DNA of 23,305 nt from Lachnospiraceae bacterium (GTDB taxonomy: Bacteria; Bacillota; Clostridia; Lachnospirales; Lachnospiraceae): contig JAGKTQ010000032.1 of assembly GCA_021153325.1 (NCBI GenBank), forward strand, positions 1 to 23,305, written 5' to 3'. Position 1 is the stretch's first letter; each line of letters starts with the position of its first letter. Below the pieces are notes generated by a model. That model did no database searches. It saw only the letters and a program-made list of their open reading frames with translations, and was not told where the DNA came from. The position numbers were made by a program, and so were the translations under genes. Of the stretch, positions 1 to 7,691 are shown one piece after another.

Positions 1-491
1 ACAATACCATAACCAAACTGTGAAACATAGGCATCAATAGCATTTGATATATCATATAAATGATTACCAGCTTTTGCCATTTTAATTCCTTCAAAGAAAC
101 TCTGTTTCGTTACATCGATCAGCTTCTGTGCTTCCGGTGAAATTTTTCCTACAGCATGTGTTCTTGCTGCATCCGAATGATAACCGTGATATATAAGTCC
201 TGCATCAAGACTTACAATATCGCCTTCTTTTAAAATTCTATGCTTATTTGGAATTCCATGTACAACTTCCTCGTTTACAGACACACAAATCGACGCCGGA
301 TATCCATGATAGTCCTTAAAATTCGGTACGCAGCCCAAGTCACGTATCAGTTTTTCTCCAAGAGTATCAATATCCAAAGTAGACATTCCCGGTTTGATTG
401 CTTTTCCCAGTTCGTCATGCACATGTGCAAGTAATCTGCATGACTCCCTCATCAATTCTATTTCTCTTGCAGATTTAATTGAAACAGCCAT
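1..491 (-). CDS. map: Methionine aminopeptidase type I, 3' end cut by window edge
   Basis: Removes the initiator methionine from nascent cytosolic proteins. The reading frame starts at ATG 489-491 and stays open for 163 codons to the window edge, so roughly the last third is missing. Visible residues fit the family: H79 in VVHGIPN (substrate-pocket histidine) and the first two metal-binding aspartates, D96 in VSLDAG and D107 in SDAARTH. The remaining metal ligands lie beyond the edge. There is no N-terminal zinc-finger extension, so this is the short bacterial form. A GAGGTG Shine-Dalgarno lies 9 nt upstream, and the gene follows adk by 35 nt, which is the standard secY-adk-map order. It is presumably co-transcribed with the ribosomal-protein operon. 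Confidence 0.96.
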   Translation of the reverse strand, partial: MAVSIKSAREIELMRESCRLLAHVHDELGKAIKPGMSTLDIDTLGEKLIRDLGCVPNFKDYHGYPASICVSVNEEVVHGIPNKHRILKEGDIVSLDAGLIYHGYHSDAARTHAVGKISPEAQKLIDVTKQSFFEGIKMAKAGNHLYDISNAIDAYVSQFGYGI

Positions 492-526
492 TTTTCCAAA
501 CACCTCTAAATCACTCTTTCCTAAAC

Positions 527-1168
527 TTAGCCTAAAATTGCTGTGATTGCAGCAAATACATCCTGCATATCTACAGTTCCGTCAACTGTTTTTAATACGT
601 TTTTCGCTGTATAGAAGTCAATAAGCGGCTGAGTCTGTTCATGATAAACATTCAAACGGTTCTTTACTGTTTCTGGCTTATCATCATCTCTTAAAACAAG
701 CTCTTTTCCACAACGGTCGCAAATTCCTTCTGTCTTTGGTGGAACGTGTACGATATGATACGTAGCTCCGCAGGCAAGGCATGCACGTCTTCCTGACATT
801 CTATTAATGATGTTTTCATCTGGTACATCTACATTGATAGCATAATCGATCTTGTCACCAAGTTCTGTTAATGCTTTATCCAAAACTTCTGCCTGTGGAA
901 TTGTTCTTGGGAAACCATCCAATACATATCCGTTTTTGCAGTCGTCTTTTGCAACTCTGTCAAGAAGGATCTTAACTGTTAATTCATCCGGTACTAAAAG
1001 ACCCTGATCCATGTACTTTTTAGCTTCCATTCCAAGTTCTGTACCTTCTTTGATATTTGCTCTGAAAATGTCACCTGTAGAAATGTGCGGAATTTCATAT
1101 TTATCCGCGATCATTTTTGCCTGTGTTCCTTTTCCTGCCCCCGGGGCCCCTAACATAATAATTTTCAT
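527..1168 (-). CDS. adk: Adenylate kinase, zinc-lid type
   Basis: Interconverts ATP + AMP and 2 ADP in the cytosol. The 213-residue protein is normal length for the long-lid form. The P-loop GAPGAGKGT is at residues 8-16, the AMP-binding segment STGD at 30-33, and DGFPRT at 84-89. The LID has four cysteines, C130-x2-C133 and C150-x2-C153, expected to bind a structural zinc as in Gram-positive adenylate kinases. The start has an AAGGAGCGAGG-like ribosome site a few bases upstream. It sits between secY (108-nt gap containing two inverted repeats) and map (35-nt gap). Confidence 0.98.
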   Translation of the reverse strand: MKIIMLGAPGAGKGTQAKMIADKYEIPHISTGDIFRANIKEGTELGMEAKKYMDQGLLVPDELTVKILLDRVAKDDCKNGYVLDGFPRTIPQAEVLDKALTELGDKIDYAINVDVPDENIINRMSGRRACLACGATYHIVHVPPKTEGICDRCGKELVLRDDDKPETVKNRLNVYHEQTQPLIDFYTAKNVLKTVDGTVDMQDVFAAITAILG

Positions 1169-1202
1169 GCTTACCTCGCTCCTTTTCTCTGGTTTTATCG
1201 TC

Positions 1203-1266
1203 TTTGCTATAGCAAACTTTTAAATACAAATTCAGTCCGAGCAGGAACTTAGTCATGCTCGAACTG
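1203..1266 (-). repeat. Two inverted repeats in the secY-adk gap
   Basis: Read on the transcribed strand, the gap first carries CAGTTCGAGCA paired with TGCTCGGACTG (plus positions 1256-1266 and 1233-1243; 11 bp with one G-U; 12-nt loop). About 16 nt later comes the perfect palindrome TTTGCTATAGCAAA (1203-1216). Neither is followed by a clear U-run, so a full terminator is unlikely. Transcript processing or partial attenuation before adk-map is possible but is inference. Confidence 0.6.
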
Positions 1267-1276
1267 TAATTTTTAA

Positions 1277-2599
1277 TTAGTCATTTAAAAATCCCTTGTA
1301 ATTTCTTACAAGCATCTGTGATTCAATTTGTTTCATCGTCTCAAGAACTACACTTACTACGATGATAAGGCTTGTTCCACCAAATGATACGCTTGTATTA
1401 AATACACCGTTAAAGATGAATGGAAGGATACCTACAATTGTTAATCCTACAGCACCAATAAAGATGATGTAATTCAAAATTCTTGTCAAATAATCACTGG
1501 TTGGTTTACCTGGTCTGATACCTGGGATGAAACCGCCCTGCTTTTTCATATTTTCTGAAATCTCAAGTGGATTAAATGTTATGGATGTATAGAAGTAGGC
1601 AAAGAAGATTACCAATACTATATACAAAACTAATCCAATAGAGTAATACCACTGTCCTGCTGTAAATTTACACCAGTAACCGGAGTTTAATGCCTTTAAT
1701 ATCTCTGACCATATGCCTGTTCCGCTATATTTTGCAAAAGAGCTGATAATAATCGGAAGCTGCATAATGGAAGAAGCAAAGATAATCGGAATAACACCTG
1801 CAGTATTTACTTTAAGTGGAATATTGGATGTCTGTCCTCCTACCATCTTTCTGCCCTGTACTTTTTTTGCATACTGAACTGGTATTTTACGAACACCACC
1901 ATTCAGAATTACAACAAGTGCAGTCATACCAAAAATAATGGCAAGAATGATAGCTGCTGCTACAACAGCAATCGCTACTTTCTTTCCAAAAACAAACTGT
2001 TCAAAAAGTCCGCCAATTTCTTGTGGCATTCTGGATATGATATTGATTACAAGTACGATAGAGATGCCGTTACCAACACCCTTTTCTGTAATTCTTTCAC
2101 CGATCCACATAAGGAATGCACTACCTGCTGTAAGTGCTGCAACCGCTGTAATAATGTTCATTGTAGTAAATTCCTGCAAAAGTCCCTGATTACCAAAACC
2201 AATGACCATAACGGATGCCTCAAGTAAAGCAAGGGCAACTGTTACATAACGTGTAATAGTTGTAATTTTCTTTCTTCCGTCTTCACCATCACGCTGCATT
2301 TCCTCTAATTTTGGAATTGCGATCGTCAACAGCTGCATAATGATGGAAGAAGTAATATATGGATTAATATTCAATGCCAAAATGGACATGCTGCTAAAAG
2401 AGCCACCTGTAAAGGCATCGAGAAGACTAAATGCATCGGATGCCTGCTGTTGTGAAAACCAGTAGGCAAAATATTCTCTGTTCACACCCGGAACCGGGAG
2501 CTGTGATCCAATACGGATCACAACTAACATTAAAAATGTAAAGAACAGTTTATTCCTAATCTCTTTGATTTTGAATGCATTCTTTAAGGTTGTAAACAT
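1277..2599 (-). CDS. secY: Preprotein translocase channel subunit SecY
   Basis: Pore-forming subunit of the SecYEG channel in the cytoplasmic membrane; works with SecA, whose gene is at the other end of this window. The 440 residues show the expected succession of about ten hydrophobic segments. Family landmarks include GSQLPVPG near residue 35 in the first periplasmic loop, the plug region GGSFSSMSILALNINPYITSS around 65-85, and IPGIRPGKPT in the cytoplasmic loop around 355-365. The ATG overlaps the rplO stop by one base (TAATG), implying translational coupling. This is the conserved end of the spc operon. Confidence 0.98.
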   Translation of the reverse strand: MFTTLKNAFKIKEIRNKLFFTFLMLVVIRIGSQLPVPGVNREYFAYWFSQQQASDAFSLLDAFTGGSFSSMSILALNINPYITSSIIMQLLTIAIPKLEEMQRDGEDGRKKITTITRYVTVALALLEASVMVIGFGNQGLLQEFTTMNIITAVAALTAGSAFLMWIGERITEKGVGNGISIVLVINIISRMPQEIGGLFEQFVFGKKVAIAVVAAAIILAIIFGMTALVVILNGGVRKIPVQYAKKVQGRKMVGGQTSNIPLKVNTAGVIPIIFASSIMQLPIIISSFAKYSGTGIWSEILKALNSGYWCKFTAGQWYYSIGLVLYIVLVIFFAYFYTSITFNPLEISENMKKQGGFIPGIRPGKPTSDYLTRILNYIIFIGAVGLTIVGILPFIFNGVFNTSVSFGGTSLIIVVSVVLETMKQIESQMLVRNYKGFLND

Positions 2600-3039
2600 T
2601 ACATCACCTCTGCTGTTCCACCAAGCGCCTCAATTTTTTCTTTTGCAGATGCACTGAATGCATTAGCCTTAACATTGAGTTTTTTGGTTAATTCTCCATT
2701 TCCAAGAATCTTTACACCATCTCTAGGATTTTTAACAATGCCTGCTTCGATTAATGCATCTACATCTACAGTAGCGCCGTCTTCAAATCTTTCAAGAACA
2801 CTTATATTGATTGCAACGATATCCTTTGTGTTTCTATTTGTGAAACCTCTTTTAGGAAGTCGTCTGTATAATGGCATCTGACCACCTTCAAAACCTGGTC
2901 TTGGTGCTCCTGAACGAGCTTTCTGTCCTTTGTGACCCTTACCAGCTGTCTTACCATTTCCTGAACCGTGTCCACGACCTCTTCTAAAATTATCACTGTG
3001 TTTAGAACCTTCTGCAGGTCTTAAGTTTGATAATTCCAT
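2599..3039 (-). CDS. rplO: 50S ribosomal protein L15 (uL15)
   Basis: Late-assembly large-subunit protein. The 146-residue sequence has the typical glycine/arginine/lysine-rich N-terminal extension (MELSNLRPAEGSKH, then RRGRGHGSGNGKTAGKG), which threads into 23S rRNA, and a compact C-terminal domain from about residue 70. Length matches the family. It follows rpmD by 20 nt, with a GGAGGTGTCAG ribosome site. Its stop overlaps the secY start as TAATG, so SecY synthesis is probably coupled to L15 translation. Confidence 0.98.
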   Translation of the reverse strand: MELSNLRPAEGSKHSDNFRRGRGHGSGNGKTAGKGHKGQKARSGAPRPGFEGGQMPLYRRLPKRGFTNRNTKDIVAINISVLERFEDGATVDVDALIEAGIVKNPRDGVKILGNGELTKKLNVKANAFSASAKEKIEALGGTAEVM

Positions 3040-3059
3040 TCTGACACCTCCTTATCTGA

Positions 3060-3248
3060 TTAAGCTTCTTCTACTTTTACTAAATGTCTTACTTTCTGAA
3101 TCTGTCCTCTTGTAGCTGCGTTGTCAGGAAGCTCAACAGTTTTGTTAAGCTTTCTAAGACCCATAGCTTCTACGGTTGCTCTCTGTTTTGGGATAGCACC
3201 GATAGGAGATTTCACTAAAGTAATTTTTAATGTTTTGTTCTCTGCCAT
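3060..3248 (-). CDS. rpmD: 50S ribosomal protein L30 (uL30)
   Basis: Small large-subunit protein of 62 residues, the usual bacterial length. The family signature SPIGAIPKQRATVEAMGLRK spans residues 14-33 and the C-terminal half carries GQIQKVRHLVKV. It is present here between rpsE (14-nt gap) and rplO (20-nt gap) as in most Firmicutes spc operons. A GGAGG ribosome site precedes the ATG. Confidence 0.97.
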   Translation of the reverse strand: MAENKTLKITLVKSPIGAIPKQRATVEAMGLRKLNKTVELPDNAATRGQIQKVRHLVKVEEA

Positions 3249-3262
3249 TTCAAATTTCCTCC

Positions 3263-3772
3263 TTAAGCCATGACTTCGTCAACAGATTTGCCACGGTTTT
3301 TAGCTACTTCTTCAGGAGTTTTTAACTGGCTTAAACCAGCGATTGTGGCAAGTACAACGTTCTGTTTGTTGTTTGAACCTAAAGATTTTGTACGAACATT
3401 CTTAATACCGGCAAGTTCACATACGATACGAGCAGGACCGCCTGCGATGATACCAGTACCTTCCGGAGCTCTCTTTAAGAGAACGGAAGCAGAACCGAAT
3501 TTTCCGATAAAATCATGTGTGATACTCTTGTTTTCATCAAGTGCAACAGAAACAAGGTTCTTTGTTGCATCTTCTTTTCCTTTGCGGATAGCGTCTGGAA
3601 TTTCAGTAGCCTTTCCTAAACCAGCGCCTACATGTCCGTTACCATCGCCAACTACTACTAATGCTGTGAATCGGAAGTTACGACCACCCTTTACAACCTT
3701 AGTAACACGTTTAATGGAAACTACTTTTTCTGTTAATTCCAATTGACTTGCATCAATGATTGTACGTTTCAT
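3263..3772 (-). CDS. rpsE: 30S ribosomal protein S5 (uS5)
   Basis: Small-subunit protein at the mRNA entry channel, involved in decoding accuracy and helicase-like mRNA handling. The 169 residues contain an N-terminal dsRNA-binding-like domain: VVKGGRNFRFTALVVVGD at about 27-44, then GHVGAGLGKATEIPDAIRKG. The C-terminal domain includes GTGIIAGGPAR and the NVRTKSLGSNN stretch. Length and start (MKRTIID, with a GGAG-type site) fit the family. Flanked by rplR (16 nt) and rpmD (14 nt). Confidence 0.98.
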   Translation of the reverse strand: MKRTIIDASQLELTEKVVSIKRVTKVVKGGRNFRFTALVVVGDGNGHVGAGLGKATEIPDAIRKGKEDATKNLVSVALDENKSITHDFIGKFGSASVLLKRAPEGTGIIAGGPARIVCELAGIKNVRTKSLGSNNKQNVVLATIAGLSQLKTPEEVAKNRGKSVDEVMA

Positions 3773-3788
3773 GTGTGTTTCTCCCTTC

Positions 3789-4157
3789 CTAGAATTCTAA
3801 TCCAGCTTCTCTAGCTGCGTCAGCTAATGCTGCTACTTTTCCCTGGTATATAAAGCCGCCTCTATCAAAAACAACTGTTTTAATACCTTTTTCTAATGCT
3901 CTCTTGGCAATTACAGTTCCTAAATATGCTGCTGCATCAACGTTGTTAGTTTTTTCAAGTTCTGCTTTTACTTCTTTTTCAAGAGTAGAAGCGGAAACTA
4001 ATGTATTTCCAACTGTATCGTCAATAATTTGAGCATACATATGATTATTACTTCTGAACACTGCTAAACGTGGTCTTTCAGTAGTACCATTCAGATGGTT
4101 ACGCATTCTATTGTGTTTTTTTACACGAATTTCTTGTCTTGACTGTTTACTAACCAT
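3789..4157 (-). CDS. rplR: 50S ribosomal protein L18 (uL18)
   Basis: 5S rRNA-binding protein that, with L5, helps dock 5S rRNA in the central protuberance. The 122-residue protein starts MVSKQSRQEIRVKKHNR with a basic N-terminal tail, then RPRLAVFRSNNHMYAQIIDD at about 49-68, and ends with the typical FDRGGFIYQGKVAALADAAREAGL segment. Normal length. The spc-operon neighbours are rplF (17-nt gap) and rpsE (16-nt gap). Confidence 0.98.
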   Translation of the reverse strand: MVSKQSRQEIRVKKHNRMRNHLNGTTERPRLAVFRSNNHMYAQIIDDTVGNTLVSASTLEKEVKAELEKTNNVDAAAYLGTVIAKRALEKGIKTVVFDRGGFIYQGKVAALADAAREAGLEF

Positions 4158-4174
4158 TTTTACACTCTCCTTAT

Positions 4175-4717
4175 CTATTTCTTACCAGTTTTACCAACTT
4201 TACGTCTGATAGTCTCATCAACATATTTAATACCTTTTCCTTTATAAGGTTCAGGTCTTCTCTTATCTCTGATTTCAGCTGCGAATTGGCCAACTTTTTC
4301 TTTATCAATACCTTTAACAATAATGAGGTTCTGACCGTCAACTACTGTTTCGATTCCTTCAGGATCTTCCATCTCTACTGGATGAGAATATCCTAAAGAT
4401 AAGGTTAATTTCTTACCAGCTTTTGCTGCTCTGTAACCAACACCGTTTACTTCAAGTTTCTTTTCATAACCTTCCGTAACACCAATTACCATGTTGTTGA
4501 TCAAAGTTCTTGTTAAACCATGTAATGATTTCATTTTCTTTAAATCATTTGGTCTTGTTACTACTACTTCAGAACCTTCTAATTTGATTTCCATCTCAGA
4601 TGGTAATACTCTTTCAAGGGTTCCTTTAGGACCTTTAACGGTCACTTTGTTATTTTCTGCAATTTCTACAGTTACACCTGCAGGAACCGCGATTGGCATT
4701 CTTCCTATACGTGACAT
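4175..4717 (-). CDS. rplF: 50S ribosomal protein L6 (uL6)
   Basis: Binds 23S rRNA near the sarcin-ricin loop and the elongation-factor site. The 180 residues hold the two tandem L6 folds. The N-terminus is MSRIGRMPIAVPAGV. The C-terminal signature RRPEPYKGKGIKYVDE lies near residues 153-168, ending in a lysine-rich tail. An AGGAGG-type site precedes the ATG. The 146-nt gap from rpsH upstream is the largest within the coding part of this operon and contains two stem-loops. Confidence 0.98.
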   Translation of the reverse strand: MSRIGRMPIAVPAGVTVEIAENNKVTVKGPKGTLERVLPSEMEIKLEGSEVVVTRPNDLKKMKSLHGLTRTLINNMVIGVTEGYEKKLEVNGVGYRAAKAGKKLTLSLGYSHPVEMEDPEGIETVVDGQNLIIVKGIDKEKVGQFAAEIRDKRRPEPYKGKGIKYVDETIRRKVGKTGKK

Positions 4718-4772
4718 GCCCGTACCTCCTAATTTTATGTTAACTATTTATAGTTACCTGAAACATTTCATG

Positions 4773-4850
4773 GGAAGAATGGCTCATTGAGACATTCTTC
4801 CGGACAAAACATAGCATTTCTTAGGCGGCGTCTTTTGACGCCTTAGAAAT
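4773..4850 (-). repeat. Twin stem-loops with AATGCTATG motif in the rpsH-rplF gap
   Basis: On the transcribed strand the first stem-loop (4816-4850) has core GGCGTC/GACGCC with a 4-base loop, extended by TTTCTAAG/CTAAGAAA-type arms with one mismatch and a 3-nt bulge. Its 3' arm runs into AATGCTATG (4810-4818). Six bases later CCGG begins, and the second stem-loop GGAAGAATG/CATTCTTCC (4773-4781 with 4793-4801) follows. There is no long U-run, so this is not a typical terminator. Its role is unknown. Confidence 0.65.
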
Positions 4851-4863
4851 TCTTTTCGTCCTC

Positions 4864-5265
4864 TTACCATACAAAAGCTAATACTTCTCCGCCTACGCCG
4901 AGTTCTCTTGCTTTCTTATCTGTGATTACACCCTGGTTTGTAGAGATGATTGCTACACCAAGTCCACCAAGAACTTTTGGAAGTTCTTCTCTGTTAGCGT
5001 AAACACGAAGTCCCGGTTTGGAAATTCTCTTGATACCGGAAATAACTTTTTCGTTTTTGTCTGCACCATATTTTAATGTAATATGGATTGTTTTGAAGTT
5101 ACCATCTTCAATAACATCAAACTTTTTAATATAACCTTCGTCTAAAAGAATCTGTGCAATTGCTAATTTCATTTTAGATGATGGAACATCTACTGTATCG
5201 TGTTTTGCAGTATTTGCATTACGAATTCTTGTAAGCATATCTGCAATCGGATCGCTCATTGTCAT
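4864..5265 (-). CDS. rpsH: 30S ribosomal protein S8 (uS8)
   Basis: Early-assembly small-subunit protein that binds 16S helix 21; in E. coli it is also the spc-operon translational repressor. The 133 residues begin MTMSDPIADMLTRIRNA and end with the family signature GVITDKKARELGVGGEVLAFVW. The first ATG is chosen because GGAGG sits 7 nt upstream; MSDP two codons later is possible. Followed by an unusually long 146-nt gap with two stem-loops before rplF, the natural place to look for S8-linked control, although none is shown here. Confidence 0.97.
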   Translation of the reverse strand: MTMSDPIADMLTRIRNANTAKHDTVDVPSSKMKLAIAQILLDEGYIKKFDVIEDGNFKTIHITLKYGADKNEKVISGIKRISKPGLRVYANREELPKVLGGLGVAIISTNQGVITDKKARELGVGGEVLAFVW

Positions 5266-5282
5266 GATTTTGCCTCCTTATC

Positions 5283-5468
5283 CTACCAACTTGCTTTTTT
5301 CACGCCAGGAATCTGACCTTTGTATGCTAACTCACGGAAGCAAATTCTGCAAATTCCGTATTTTCTCAAATAAGCATGTGGACGTCCACAAATTTTGCAA
5401 CGAGTATATTCTCTTGTAGAGAATTTTGGTTTGCGCTGCTGTTTTACTTTCATTGAAGTCTTAGCCAT
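5283..5468 (-). CDS. rpsN: 30S ribosomal protein S14, zinc-binding type (uS14)
   Basis: Small-subunit head protein. At 61 residues it is the short type with two CxxC pairs, CKIC (residues 24-27) and CRIC (40-43), expected to bind zinc. It is typical of Firmicutes spc operons, in contrast to the longer zinc-free form of enterobacteria. The N-terminus MAKTSMKVKQQRKPKF and C-terminus GQIPGVKKASW are characteristic. Gaps are 14 nt from rplE and 17 nt to rpsH. Confidence 0.98.
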   Translation of the reverse strand: MAKTSMKVKQQRKPKFSTREYTRCKICGRPHAYLRKYGICRICFRELAYKGQIPGVKKASW

Positions 5469-5482
5469 GAACTTACCTCCTT

Positions 5483-6022
5483 CTATTTCTCGAACGGCAT
5501 GTTGAATAATCTCAACAATTCGCGTGCTTCTTCGTCAGTTTTTGCAGTGGTTACGAAAATAATATCCATACCTCTAACTTTATCTACTTTATCATATTCG
5601 ATTTCAGGGAAGATAATCTGTTCTTTAATACCAAGAGCATAATTTCCTCTACCGTCGAATGCATTAGGATTAACACCTCTGAAGTCACGTACACGTGGTA
5701 ATGCAAGGTTCACTAAACGATCAAGGAACTCATACATTTTTTCACCACGAAGAGTTGTTTTACAACCGATCGGCATACCCTCTCTGATTTTGAAGTTAGC
5801 AACAGAATTCTTTGCTCTTGTAAGAACTGCTTTCTGACCTGTGATTGTTTCCATATCTTTAACAGCAGATTCTAATACTTTAGCATTATCTTTTGCTTCG
5901 CCAACGCCCATGTTGATAACGATCTTATCAAGCTTTGGCACTTCCATGATATTTTTATATCCAAACTTCTTGATCATAGCATCTACGATCTCGTCTTTAT
6001 ACATATCTTTAAGTCTACTCAC
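5483..6022 (-). CDS. rplE: 50S ribosomal protein L5 (uL5)
   Basis: Central-protuberance protein that binds 5S rRNA and contacts the P-site tRNA. The 179 residues match family length. KLDKIVINMGVGEA is at about 30-43, TGQKAVLTRAKNSVANFKIREG at about 62-83, and DRLVNLALPRVRDFRGV at about 104-120, with a FPEIEYDKV and MDIIFVTTAKTDEEA C-terminal domain. A strong GGAGG ribosome site precedes the ATG. Placed between rplX (23 nt) and rpsN (14 nt). Confidence 0.98.
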   Translation of the reverse strand: MSRLKDMYKDEIVDAMIKKFGYKNIMEVPKLDKIVINMGVGEAKDNAKVLESAVKDMETITGQKAVLTRAKNSVANFKIREGMPIGCKTTLRGEKMYEFLDRLVNLALPRVRDFRGVNPNAFDGRGNYALGIKEQIIFPEIEYDKVDKVRGMDIIFVTTAKTDEEARELLRLFNMPFEK

Positions 6023-6045
6023 GTTCCAGACCTCCTTCCTAAGAA

Positions 6046-6357
6046 TTAATCAATAACTTCGCCTGTTGATTTTGCGAAACGTACTTTTTTGTCGTTTTCC
6101 ATTTTAAAGCCAACTCTTGTAGCTTTTCCTTTATGAACATACATAACGTTTGAAATATCAATAGGAGCTTCTTTCTGAACAATTCCGCCATTTGCATTAG
6201 CTGCTGATGGTTTAACATGTTTTGTGATCATGTTCACACCTTCAACTAATACTTTGCTATTTTTTGCATCTACTGAAATTACTTTGCCTTCTTTATCTTT
6301 GTCTTTACCAGCGATTACTTTAACAGTATCACCTTTTTTAATTTTCATAGTTGACAT
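6046..6357 (-). CDS. rplX: 50S ribosomal protein L24 (uL24)
   Basis: Assembly-initiator protein of the large subunit near the exit tunnel. The 103 residues start with a KOW motif (KIKKGDTVKVIAGKDKDKEGKV, residues 5-26) followed by the usual NMITKHVKPS segment. The first ATG (MSTMKIKK) is preferred because AAGGAGG is 7 nt upstream. The ATG three codons further in would be 16 nt away. Gaps of 12 nt from rplN and 23 nt to rplE. Confidence 0.97.
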   Translation of the reverse strand: MSTMKIKKGDTVKVIAGKDKDKEGKVISVDAKNSKVLVEGVNMITKHVKPSAANANGGIVQKEAPIDISNVMYVHKGKATRVGFKMENDKKVRFAKSTGEVID

Positions 6358-6369
6358 ATGGCATCCTCC

Positions 6370-6738
6370 TTATAATACTTCCGGAGCCAGGGAAACAATT
6401 TTCATGAACTGTTTCTCACGAAGCTCTCTTGCTACCGGCCCAAAAATACGGGTTCCTCTCGGAGTTTTATCATCTTTAATGATAACAGCAGCATTTTCGT
6501 CAAATTTGATATAAGAACCGTCTTTACGACGAGCGCCTTTTACAGAACGAACAACTACAGCTTTTACTACGTCACCTTTTTTTACAACACCTCCGGGTGT
6601 TGCATCTTTAACTGAAGCAACGATTACATCACCAATATTTGCATATCTTCTTGTAGATCCGCCCATAACTCTGATGCAAAGTAATTCTTTAGCACCTGTG
6701 TTATCAGCAACCTTAAGTCTGCTTTCTTGTTGAACCAT
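6370..6738 (-). CDS. rplN: 50S ribosomal protein L14 (uL14)
   Basis: Large-subunit protein at the inter-subunit bridge B8 surface. The 122 residues are exactly the common bacterial length. MVQQESRLKVADNTGAKELLCIRVMGGS is the classic N-terminus, GDVIVASVKDATPGG lies around 36-50, and the C-terminus is RELREKQFMKIVSLAPEVL. It follows rpsQ by 35 nt, a gap that contains a 6-bp inverted repeat (AGTTTG/CAAACT). Confidence 0.98.
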   Translation of the reverse strand: MVQQESRLKVADNTGAKELLCIRVMGGSTRRYANIGDVIVASVKDATPGGVVKKGDVVKAVVVRSVKGARRKDGSYIKFDENAAVIIKDDKTPRGTRIFGPVARELREKQFMKIVSLAPEVL

Positions 6739-6773
6739 GCTAATTCTCCTTCCAGTTTGTTTCTATAACCAAA

Positions 6774-7034
6774 CTATTTAACTTTCTCTACGATTTCTAC
6801 AAGTCTCCATCTCTTATCTTTAGATAAAGGTCTTGTTTCCATTACTTTAACTGTATCTCCGATGTTACATTCATTGTTTTCATCATGAGCTTTTAATTTA
6901 TATGTTCTCTTTACGATCTTGTTGTAAAGAGGATGTTTAACGTGGTCTTCTACTGCAACAACGATTGTTTTGTCCATCTTGTTGCTTGTTACCTTACCTA
7001 CACGTGTTTTTCTTAAATTTCTTTCCACGGTCAT
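6774..7034 (-). CDS. rpsQ: 30S ribosomal protein S17 (uS17)
   Basis: Primary 16S-binding protein with an OB fold. ATG at 7034 gives MTVERNLRKTRVGKV and 86 residues, the family length, with an AAAGGAG site directly upstream. An in-frame GTG at 7061, right at the rpmC stop, would add nine residues not typical of S17 and is not chosen. The signature GDTVKVMETRPLSKDKRWRL lies near residues 59-78. The 26-nt gap from rpmC and 35-nt gap to rplN fit the operon. Confidence 0.97.
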   Translation of the reverse strand: MTVERNLRKTRVGKVTSNKMDKTIVVAVEDHVKHPLYNKIVKRTYKLKAHDENNECNIGDTVKVMETRPLSKDKRWRLVEIVEKVK

Positions 7035-7060
7035 GATCTCCTTTCGCGAAACTCCATACA

Positions 7061-7264
7061 CTAAGCTTTTGCTTTTTCAGTAATAACTGTCTGAATTCTA
7101 GCAATATTTTTTCTTACTTCTTTAATTCTTGCTGTGTTATCTAACTGGTTTGTTGCGTTCTGGAATCTCAAATTGAAAAGTTCTTTTTTAGCAGCTACTA
7201 ATTCCTGTGCTAATTCTGCAGCTGATTTTGTCTTTAAATCTTCTACATACTTATTAGTTTTCAT
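7061..7264 (-). CDS. rpmC: 50S ribosomal protein L29 (uL29)
   Basis: Small two-helix protein by the polypeptide exit tunnel. ATG at 7264 gives MKTNKYVEDLKTKS and 67 residues, as expected. A longer frame to 7333 would run inside rplP and is rejected. LFNLRFQNATNQLDNTARIKEVRKNIARIQT is the family core. The first 11 bases overlap the end of rplP, and the ribosome site (GGAAGGCGGTG) is embedded in rplP, so coupled translation is likely. Confidence 0.97.
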   Translation of the reverse strand: MKTNKYVEDLKTKSAAELAQELVAAKKELFNLRFQNATNQLDNTARIKEVRKNIARIQTVITEKAKA

Positions 7265-7691
7265 TTGATACACCGCCTTCCAAATCTGCTTTAGAAACGA
7301 TCTTACATTTACATGGAAGCTTATGTGTTGCAAGACGTAATGCTTCTTTCGCTACTTCTTCAGGAACTCCTGCGATTTCGAACATTACACGTCCCGGTTT
7401 CACAACTGCTACCCAGTATTCCAGAGTACCTTTACCGGAACCCATACGCGTTTCTGCTGGTTTTGCTGTTACTGGTTTGTCAGGGAAAATCTTGATCCAA
7501 ACTTTACCACCACGTTTGATGTAACGTGTCATCGCGATACGTGCTGCTTCAATCTGGTTAGATTTAATCCAACATGGCTCTAATGCTACGATACCGTATT
7601 CACCGTAAGAAATTGTGTTACCACGCATTGCCTTACCTGTCATAGAACCACGGAACTGTTTACGACGTTTAACTCTTTTTGGCATTAACAT
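7254..7691 (-). CDS. rplP: 50S ribosomal protein L16 (uL16)
   Basis: Large-subunit protein near the A-site tRNA elbow. The 145 residues begin MLMPKRVKRRKQFRGSMTG, a standard N-terminus, and include KPVTAKPAETRMGSGKG (about 74-90) and VAVVKPGRVMFEIAGV. Start and stop overlap both neighbours: TAATG with rpsC (1 nt) and 11 nt with rpmC, suggesting tight coupling through this trio. Confidence 0.98.
   Translation of the reverse strand: MLMPKRVKRRKQFRGSMTGKAMRGNTISYGEYGIVALEPCWIKSNQIEAARIAMTRYIKRGGKVWIKIFPDKPVTAKPAETRMGSGKGTLEYWVAVVKPGRVMFEIAGVPEEVAKEALRLATHKLPCKCKIVSKADLEGGVSNEN

Noticed and set aside
240..434. Small plus-strand gene near the left edge
   Set aside because: Lies entirely antisense to map; no ribosome site or recognisable product.
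3270..3746. Plus-strand 158-codon open frame opposite rpsE
   Set aside because: Antisense of a conserved ribosomal gene; the frame is open only because of codon bias in S5.
4816..4850. Intrinsic terminator inside the spc operon
   Set aside because: The stem is strong, but it is not followed by a T-run on the transcribed strand and essential genes lie downstream.
7035..7061. Longer rpsQ from GTG at 7061
   Set aside because: Adds nine residues not typical of S17, and AAAGGAG sits directly before the ATG at 7034.
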